In this document: positions 63,685 through 64,000 of the stretch, piece by piece | Layout: every line of letters starts with the position of its first letter | Position numbering within the stretch: the first letter of the stretch is position 1 | Origin: Luteibacter sp. UNCMF331Sha3.1 | GTDB taxonomy: Bacteria; Pseudomonadota; Gammaproteobacteria; Xanthomonadales; Rhodanobacteraceae | Length of the DNA: 64,000 nucleotides | Reading direction: 5' to 3' | Assembly (NCBI RefSeq): GCF_900109915.1 | Contig: NZ_FOBU01000001.1 | Coordinates: 1,842,707 to 1,906,706 of the forward strand | The notes under the pieces: model-generated | What the model was told of the DNA's origin: nothing | Databases searched by the model: none | Seen by the model: the letters and a program-made list of their open reading frames with translations, nothing else | Made by a program: the position numbers and the translations under genes

Positions 63685-63733
63685 AAAAAAAGCTTCACGA
63701 GGGTGTTGACGGAAACGAAAAACGATATAGAAT
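63685..63733 (+). promoter_or_regulatory. rRNA operon promoter P2
   Basis: A-tract (63685-63691), TTGACG (63706-63711), a 16-base spacer and TAGAAT (63728-63733). Every element is exactly 120 bases downstream of the matching P1 element. The GC-rich discriminator GGGCGGC suits stringent control. Confidence 0.8.
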
Positions 63734-63793
63734 GGGCGGCTCACCTCGGGACGAAATGTTCAGAGGGCATCAACGAAAGATGATGCAAGTGAT

Positions 63794-63805
63794 TGATCTT
63801 TGACA
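63794..63805 (+). promoter_or_regulatory. boxA antitermination element
   Basis: TGATCTTTGACA resembles the rrn boxA consensus TGCTCTTTAACA at 9 of 12 bases and lies about 150 bases before the 16S gene, the usual place for NusB/NusE recruitment. Confidence 0.65.
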
Positions 63806-63958
63806 GTGTGCGCAGGTGAATTGTGTGGACGCCTTGCGGTGGATTGACGATGTCAACCAAATGCAAGTGTCCCACTAGAAAGAAGTCAGCAATGAGTTTT
63901 TTCTTGTTGGGGTTAAGCACTTCAGAAAGATAGATCATCCTTTGGATGGTCGAAAACT

Positions 63959-64000
63959 TAAGTGAAGAGTTTGATCCTGGCTCAGATTGAACGCTGGCGG
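63959..64000 (+). rRNA. rrs: 16S ribosomal RNA, 5' end
   Basis: AGTGAAGAGTTTGATCCTGG and the following CTCAGATTGAACGCTGGCGG are the universal bacterial 16S start. Aligning GAAGAG with E. coli places the mature 5' end near 63959. The gene continues beyond the window. The 5' leader between promoter P2 and here (about 225 bases) contains boxA and further processing sequences. Confidence 0.97.

Overview
The window comes from a high-GC gammaproteobacterium. The gene content and local orders (coaBC-dut-algC, argS next to a SPOR protein, divergent speE/speA, anmK and an M23 peptidase beside tyrS and a 16S rRNA gene) resemble Xanthomonadales, most likely Rhodanobacteraceae (Luteibacter or Dyella type). 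This is inferred from remembered gene orders and protein flavour, not from a search. I see no phage, transposase, CRISPR array or tRNA. Many genes start with GTG or TTG.

Bases 1-20,000 are an accessory or stress section. It holds two LysR regulators, each divergent from a small enzyme operon, and three alpha/beta hydrolases with aspartate nucleophiles. Its best-resolved circuit is nitric oxide detoxification: a flavohaemoglobin (hmp) divergent from norR, with a readable sigma-54 promoter and three GT-N7-AC NorR sites between them. An amine oxidase, a Tat-exported SGNH esterase, DNA polymerase II, an O-antigen-type acyltransferase with a coupled 22-codon leader ORF, and an SDR/hydrolase pair follow.

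Bases 20,000-38,200 are signalling-rich: a RIO-type kinase, a small histidine-kinase-like protein, a 1383-residue CheB-CheR-PAS-kinase-receiver hybrid, a sigma-54 response regulator beside it, ntrB-ntrC, and a PAS-GGDEF-EAL protein. A FadI-like thiolase and a TonB-type protein close the section. REP-like elements sit at 32.74 and 38.25 kb, and the second carries a 31-bp tandem duplication.

Bases 38,300-64,000 are mostly housekeeping: phospholipase-D-type lipoprotein, YceI, SixA, ParA-like ATPase, polyamine synthesis (speE/speA), argS with a FtsN-like SPOR protein, radC, coaBC-dut-algC, pyrE, xthA, ampG, anmK, an M23 endopeptidase, tyrS, and the promoters and 5' end of an rRNA operon. ampG and anmK together form a muropeptide recycling theme. 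Between argS and radC a strong plus-strand terminator has no gene in front of it. A dyad and an extended -10 about 210 bases upstream suggest an undescribed small RNA.
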